Shown: piece by piece, positions 60,402 to 64,000 of the stretch | Position numbering within the stretch: the first letter of the stretch is position 1 | Layout: each line of letters starts with the position of its first letter | From: Terriglobia bacterium | GTDB taxonomy: Bacteria; Acidobacteriota; Terriglobia; JAJPHL01 | NCBI GenBank assembly: GCA_021325275.1 | Contig: JAJPHL010000063.1 | Coordinates: forward strand, 89,514 to 153,513 | DNA: 64,000 nt | Direction: 5' to 3' | Position numbers and translations under genes: made by a program | Notes under the pieces: model-generated | The model's database searches: none | What the model was told of the DNA's origin: nothing | What the model saw: only the letters and a program-made list of their open reading frames with translations

Positions 60402-60413
60402 TCGGCGCGCCGA
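60402..60413. promoter_or_regulatory. palindrome TCGGCGCGCCGA
   Basis: Perfect 12-bp palindrome in the divergent gap between the YCII/ECF42 pair and the cupin gene, close to where the minus-strand transcription start would be; a possible operator, or chance in GC-rich DNA. Confidence 0.3.
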
Positions 60414-60519
60414 CTCTTTTTGGGTACAAGCCGCAGCTCGCTTCTACTGATACGTCGAACGGGGAATCGCCAAATCGACAGCATGACCGACGATTTTGAT
60501 TCTATGTAAGAATCACGGA

Positions 60520-60867
60520 ATGGGATCGGAACGATTCTCCGCGACTGGCAACTCGTTTAGTATCCACGAATGGCGTGGCAGCGGACCTGCTACGCTTCAC
60601 GTGCACCACTCCGACGACGAAGCGTGGCACGTGTTGGAGGGAGAACTCACGTTCCTGTACGCCGACCGCTCGGAAACGGCCGGTCCAGGGACCACCGTGT
60701 TTGTACCGGCGGGTGTTGCGCATACATTCACAGCCGGACCAGGAGCGCGTTACCTGATCGTCCTGACGCCGCGAGTCAGTGCATTGATCGCAGCGCTGCA
60801 AGCCGACCGCGACCCGAGTCATCAGCATGAGATTTACCGGCGGTTCGAGTCCGAGTTGCTGGAGTAA
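60520..60867 (+). CDS. small cupin-domain protein
   Basis: A 115-residue single cupin. Motif 1 is LHVHHSDDEAWHVLEGELTF (metal ligands His, His, Glu, with Asp substitution in the spacing) and motif 2 is PGTTVFVPAGVAHTF (His). Such proteins are isomerases, dioxygenases or sensors. I chose ATG 60520 because the homologous part begins there; TTG 60496 is the alternative. It is divergent from the YCII-ECF42 operon. Substrate unknown. Confidence 0.85.
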   Translation: MGSERFSATGNSFSIHEWRGSGPATLHVHHSDDEAWHVLEGELTFLYADRSETAGPGTTVFVPAGVAHTFTAGPGARYLIVLTPRVSALIAALQADRDPSHQHEIYRRFESELLE

Positions 60868-60906
60868 ATCGTGTCCCGCAGCGTCGCTTATTCAAACGGT
60901 TCTTTT

Positions 60907-60985
60907 ACCGCAGAGACGCAGAGACGCAGAGAAACCTCGTTATCGCACGTGCTTGGTTTTCTCTGCGTCTCTGCGTCTCTGCGGT
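60907..60985. terminator. 28-bp perfect inverted repeat (GCAGAGACGCAGAGA type)
   Basis: Arms 60907-60934 and 60958-60985 are perfect reverse complements, built of GCAGAGAC units, with a 23-base loop and flanking T-/A-runs. It lies between the convergent cupin and NTF2-like genes and probably works as a two-way terminator. It belongs to a class of dispersed repeats found in acidobacterial and related genomes. Confidence 0.75.
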
Positions 60986-61009
60986 GAAAAAACCATCGGA
61001 GAACGTTGA

Positions 61010-61429
61010 TTAGTTTGCCGTCGACGTGTGATCGTGGACGATCACCCACTTCACGCCTTGACGCCGCAGGACCAGCGTGAAAATCCCCGTGGGATTGGTG
61101 TCCTTCAGTTGCAGCCGGAAGCGTCCATAGACCACCGCTGCGTCCGGCGCGAGCACGGTGATCTCGAGGTTCTCGAATGCCAGATGTCCCATCGTTTCCG
61201 GCGACGTTCCATAGCGCTTCTTGTAACGCTCCGCGATCGCGTTGTAGCCGGTCGTGACGGTGTCGCCGGAAAAAAAGCTCAAGTCTTGCGTGTGCGAGTA
61301 GGACGCGAGAAAACCGTCGAGGTCGCCGCGATTCCATGCTTCGACTTGCGCGTCGAGCACGGCGCGGATGTTAGCCGCCGGCGTGTGAGCTTGCGGCGTC
61401 AACAACGCGAGCAAAAGAAGCAGCGTCAT
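61010..61429 (-). CDS. NTF2-like (SnoaL/DUF4440) exported protein
   Basis: A 139-residue protein with a short signal-like start (MTLLLLLALLTPQAHT) and an NTF2-like fold: IRAVLDAQVEAWNRGDLDGFLASY, YNAIAERYKKRYGTSPETMG, AAVVYGRFRLQL and WVIVHDHTS. DUF4440 domains bind small hydrophobic ligands or are parts of larger enzymes; no activity can be assigned. Its ATG overlaps the stop of the LysR gene (ATGA), so the two are co-translated and it may be under the LysR protein's control. Confidence 0.85.
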   Translation of the reverse strand: MTLLLLLALLTPQAHTPAANIRAVLDAQVEAWNRGDLDGFLASYSHTQDLSFFSGDTVTTGYNAIAERYKKRYGTSPETMGHLAFENLEITVLAPDAAVVYGRFRLQLKDTNPTGIFTLVLRRQGVKWVIVHDHTSTAN

Positions 61430-62307
61430 TTTTCTTTCCCCTTTGTCGCGACTTCAATGAAAGCCAGCGCCGCGCGCGATAGCGGCTTGTCCTGGCGATA
61501 GATCAATCCAATTTGAATCGGCATACCGTCGCGCAGCGGCACCACGGCGAGGCTGCCGTCGTCGACTTCGGCTTTGGCGTACGCCGAAGCGAGAAACGAC
61601 ACGCCGAGTCCCGCGAGCACGAAGCGCTTGATCATTTCACTCGATTCCAGTTCCATCGACACCGTCAGATCGTCCTGCACCGATTGCAGAAATTCGTCGA
61701 GCATGGCGCGGGTGCGGCCGGCGCGCGGCAGCAGCAGCGGGTAGGGAACTACGTCCTGCGGGACGATGCGTTTGTGATTCGCGAGCGGATGATCGGCGGG
61801 CACGAGCAAGCCTACTTCGTCGCGATGAATCGCGGCGCGCTGCAAGCGGCGATCTTGCACCGGCAGTTGCGTGATCCCGAAGTCGAGCGCGTTATCGACC
61901 ACGCGCTGCACCACCGTGGATCCGTGTTCGCGAAAAATGCTGATCTGCACCGCGGGATAGAGCTTCTTGAATCCCGCAAAGACGCTCGGCAGGATGTACA
62001 GGCAAATCGCTTCATTCGCGCCGATCGCCAGTTCGCCGCGCGGCGTGGCGGCCATTTCTCCGATCTCCTCTTGCGCCCGGCGCCGCAGCTCGAGCATTTG
62101 CCGCGCATATTCGGTGAATCGGCGGCCTGCGGCGGTCAGCGCCACGCGGCTCGACACGCGATCGAACAGGCGCGCGCCGATTTCCTCTTCCAGTTGGCGA
62201 ATCTGCGCGCTGACGGCGGGTTGCGAGCGGAAGCACGCTTCCGCCGCGCGGGAAAAGCTTCCCAGGCGGACAATCTCAAGGAATACGCGCAGTTGATCGA
62301 GGTCCAT
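61426..62307 (-). CDS. LysR-family transcriptional regulator
   Basis: A 293-residue LysR regulator: N-terminal helix-turn-helix (MDLDQLRVFLEIVRLGSFSR, AACFRSQPAVSAQIRQLE), then the periplasmic-binding-like effector domain (GELAIGANEAICLYILPSVF, VDNALDFGITQLPVQDRRLQ, MIKRFVLAGLGVSFLASAYA). It resembles the CysL/CbbR group. ATG 62307 is used because all LysR family sequence starts there. It is followed by the NTF2-like gene with a 4-bp overlap. Divergent from the exported-protein/AraC pair. Confidence 0.93.
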   Translation of the reverse strand: MDLDQLRVFLEIVRLGSFSRAAEACFRSQPAVSAQIRQLEEEIGARLFDRVSSRVALTAAGRRFTEYARQMLELRRRAQEEIGEMAATPRGELAIGANEAICLYILPSVFAGFKKLYPAVQISIFREHGSTVVQRVVDNALDFGITQLPVQDRRLQRAAIHRDEVGLLVPADHPLANHKRIVPQDVVPYPLLLPRAGRTRAMLDEFLQSVQDDLTVSMELESSEMIKRFVLAGLGVSFLASAYAKAEVDDGSLAVVPLRDGMPIQIGLIYRQDKPLSRAALAFIEVATKGKEK

Positions 62308-62437
62308 CGGGCAGGTCCATTGTACATTGCCGCCGAGTGCAAGCAAGCTCACGTTCCACGCGGTTATAGCAAGATCTCGCAAAACCAGTCAACATCGCGA
62401 AAGAACAAATTCGCGGCTGCTTCGTATCATTCATCAT

Positions 62438-62935
62438 ATGAAAGACACATTCATCGCTCTCGTTTTGTTTTCCTCATTGGCCTTGGCTGCGCCGAGCTCC
62501 GACACCGTGCTGTGCGCGCGGATCGGCGTGCAAACTCCTTTCGGGGCGGCGCAGGTACGTCGCGAAGTTCGTTTTCAGCTCTGCACGCCCGACGGGACGC
62601 CGTTGAACCGTCCCGTGAATCTGGAATTGTCGGTGATGCCGCTTACGGGCCTGGCGACGCCAGGAATTCTAAGCGTTGTAGGGGTGTCCAGCGACTCCCA
62701 AGGCCGCTTTTCTTTCACCTACGGTGGCAGCGTGACGCCCGGCACAGCCGTTTCGGAGGAATTGCACAGGTTTTTGCTCGACGGCCGCGTGATCGCAAGC
62801 TTCGTGTTGAGGCAGACACCGGACGGTGTTGAGTTCATGCGCGCCCCCGAGAATCTCGCGGGCATTGGCGAAGGCGAAGCGCAGAGCAAGATTTTGCAAG
62901 ACGCCCGGCTATCGCGACGTATCCTGTTACCATGA
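62438..62935 (+). CDS. exported protein, unknown
   Basis: A 165-residue protein with signal peptide MKDTFIALVLFSSLALAAPS and a beta-rich mature part (VRREVRFQLCTPDGTPLNRP, LSVVGVSSDSQGRFSFTYGG, RVIASFVLRQTPDGVEF). I do not recognise a family; the pattern could be a small Ig-like or carboxypeptidase-regulatory domain. The start at ATG 62438 is taken from the signal peptide. Its stop overlaps the AraC-type gene's start in an ATGA junction. Confidence 0.65.
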   Translation: MKDTFIALVLFSSLALAAPSSDTVLCARIGVQTPFGAAQVRREVRFQLCTPDGTPLNRPVNLELSVMPLTGLATPGILSVVGVSSDSQGRFSFTYGGSVTPGTAVSEELHRFLLDGRVIASFVLRQTPDGVEFMRAPENLAGIGEGEAQSKILQDARLSRRILLP

Positions 62936-63843
62936 CGGAGCGAATTCACTCTCCAGCGGTTCTCCCGGAGCGCGAGCTTATCGCCGACCATCGCGATAAG
63001 TGGCTCGCGGTTTTGGACAAGCACGGCGTCCGACGCCCGAAATCGCTGCATCAAGTGAATTTCAAAGTGGGCGGCGTGCAGGCGACCTCCGGCGAAGGAC
63101 CAGGCACGGTGGAGTTGGAGCCGTTCTATCCGCATGTGCTGGTGATCAACTTGTCGCGCACGCAACACATGAGTCAAGAACGCGGCGGACGGCGCTTCGA
63201 GGGCGACATGCTGCGCGGCGAAATGGCGTTGATGCCGTCCGGCATGCCGAGCAAGTGGTCGTGGCGCAATGAATGCGATCGCGTCGACTTGATGGTGTGT
63301 CCCGAAGTTTTCGGCGACGGCCGGCGCTTGGACGTGATCGATCGCTTCCATTTTCGCGATCCGGAACTCGAGGCGCTGGCGCGCCGAATGCACGCCGAAG
63401 CGGGCCGCGACGCGATGACCGAGCGCTTGTACGTGGAATCGATGATCATGCAGGCGGCGGTGATCCTGCTGCGCCGCTATTCAACCGCGCCGGAGCCGGC
63501 CAAGACCCTGCCGAATTCCGGATTGACCCGCAGCCAGGTGCGCCGCGTGCTCGATTACATCGAAGAGAACCTGCATCGCGACGTGGCGCTGCGCGATCTC
63601 GCCGACGTCACGGACTTGAGCTTGCATCACTTCGCGCGCATGTTCAAACGCACCATGGGAGCCGCGCCGCATCGCTATGTGCTGGAACGCCGCGTCGATC
63701 GCGCCAAGGAAATGTTGCGCGACGGTGGGGAGAGTCTCGTGGAGATCAGTTTGTCGCTCGGCTTCAGCAGCCAAAGTCACTTTACGAACACGTTTCGCCG
63801 ATTGGTGGGCGCGACGCCTGGGGAGTTCCGCTTGCAATCGTAA
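62932..63843 (+). CDS. AraC-family transcriptional regulator
   Basis: A 303-residue regulator. The N-terminal about 190 residues are a ligand or dimerisation domain with a cupin-like middle (FEGDMLRGEMALMPSGMPSKW). The C-terminal AraC double helix-turn-helix reads VLDYIEENLHRDVALRDLAD, TDLSLHHFARMFKRTMGAAPHRYVLERRVDRAKEML, and ISLSLGFSSQSHFTNTFRRLVGATPGEFR. It is co-translated with the upstream exported protein. The inducer is unknown. Confidence 0.93.
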   Translation: MTERIHSPAVLPERELIADHRDKWLAVLDKHGVRRPKSLHQVNFKVGGVQATSGEGPGTVELEPFYPHVLVINLSRTQHMSQERGGRRFEGDMLRGEMALMPSGMPSKWSWRNECDRVDLMVCPEVFGDGRRLDVIDRFHFRDPELEALARRMHAEAGRDAMTERLYVESMIMQAAVILLRRYSTAPEPAKTLPNSGLTRSQVRRVLDYIEENLHRDVALRDLADVTDLSLHHFARMFKRTMGAAPHRYVLERRVDRAKEMLRDGGESLVEISLSLGFSSQSHFTNTFRRLVGATPGEFRLQS

Positions 63844-64000
63844 ACAAGTTCGGTCGTGGCTCAATTTGAATTCGATCCCAGTGGAACTGTGAGCCAATCG
63901 TCTGCGTAGCCGCTTTGTATCTCTTTTGTATCAGGTTTGTATCAGGGCACGGCTTCAGCCGTGCCGACCGAGACGTTTGGAAATCGTGGGCTTTAGCCCC
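63844..64000. repeat. end-of-window repeats (GTATC repeats and SCCGTGSC hairpin)
   Basis: After araC: TTTGTATC three times at about 63914-63944, then a hairpin GGCACGGC-TTCA-GCCGTGCC (about 63949-63965) and GGGCTTTAGCCCC at the window edge. These look like the small dispersed repeats common in acidobacterial intergenic DNA. No gene is seen. Confidence 0.5.

Noticed and set aside
1..64000. tRNA, rRNA, CRISPR arrays, insertion sequences
   Set aside because: I looked for cloverleaf ends, repeat-spacer arrays and transposase motifs and saw none; a covariance-model search would be needed to exclude small RNAs.

Overview
The window most likely comes from an acidobacterium of the Solibacter/Bryobacter group (Solibacteres/Bryobacterales). 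The main evidence is an SBBP-repeat exported protein (55528-58626) whose C-terminus looks like the Solibacter C-terminal domain (TIGR03437). It is supported by an Oar-like TonB-dependent receptor with a carboxypeptidase-regulatory N-terminus, a Ser/Thr kinase fused to a PD40 propeller, an exported protein with an LPKTA-type tail, high GC, and the dispersed hairpin repeats often seen between acidobacterial genes. No rRNA, tRNA, CRISPR array, IS element or phage gene was recognised.

Layout. (1) 1-1415: end of a TPR protein. (2) 1472-17347: an alpha-glucan/trehalose region on the minus strand. It holds glgE, a treS-maltokinase fusion, a glycosyltransferase-like gene and a membrane protein, then, past an ECF sigma gene on the opposite strand, a pseudo-receiver, treZ, a GH57/DUF3536 protein and treY. 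(3) 17386-20635: envelope proteins (LPKTA-tailed exported protein, OmpA-family protein, SYLF protein). (4) 20856-29327: an 11-gene gas-vesicle operon on the minus strand (gvpJ-like, gvpA, histidine kinase, response regulator, gvpF/L, gvpG, tandem ArsA/Get3-like ATPase, gvpF/L, short gvpA-like, gvpF/L, gvpK). No GvpN is present. (5) 29558-30850: a zinc-ribbon protein and a CpsD/BY-kinase-like ATPase. (6) 31341-35821: a stressosome operon rsbR-rsbS-rsbT-rsbX that continues, with overlapping or abutting reading frames, into a NarX-like histidine kinase and a LuxR-type response regulator. (7) 36049-38907: a sigma-54 activator without a receiver, two pseudo-receivers and a CheY-like receiver. (8) 39049-64000: a mixed region with an M19-like protein, kinase-propeller, TPR membrane protein, small ORF, TonB-like protein, HAD hydrolase, higBA, CocE-like and ThuA-like proteins, TonB receptor, SBBP protein, an ECF sigma/YCII pair, cupin, NTF2-like, LysR, exported and AraC genes.

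How it fits together. The first 38 kb combines stress sensing (stressosome, several receivers, sigma-54 and ECF factors), compatible-solute and storage-glucan metabolism (TreYZ and TreS-Mak-GlgE), and a protein-shelled organelle. A hyphenated dyad close to GTGCA-N10-TGCAC occurs in at least four, possibly six, intergenic regions (9187, 20796, 29980, 31049, 37242, 37856), which hints at one regulon tying these loci together. The most unusual assembly is the gas-vesicle operon. It contains its own PAS histidine kinase and response regulator and a two-domain ArsA/Get3-type ATPase with a CxxC pair in each half, which I suggest may act as a chaperone or targeting factor for the hydrophobic shell proteins.
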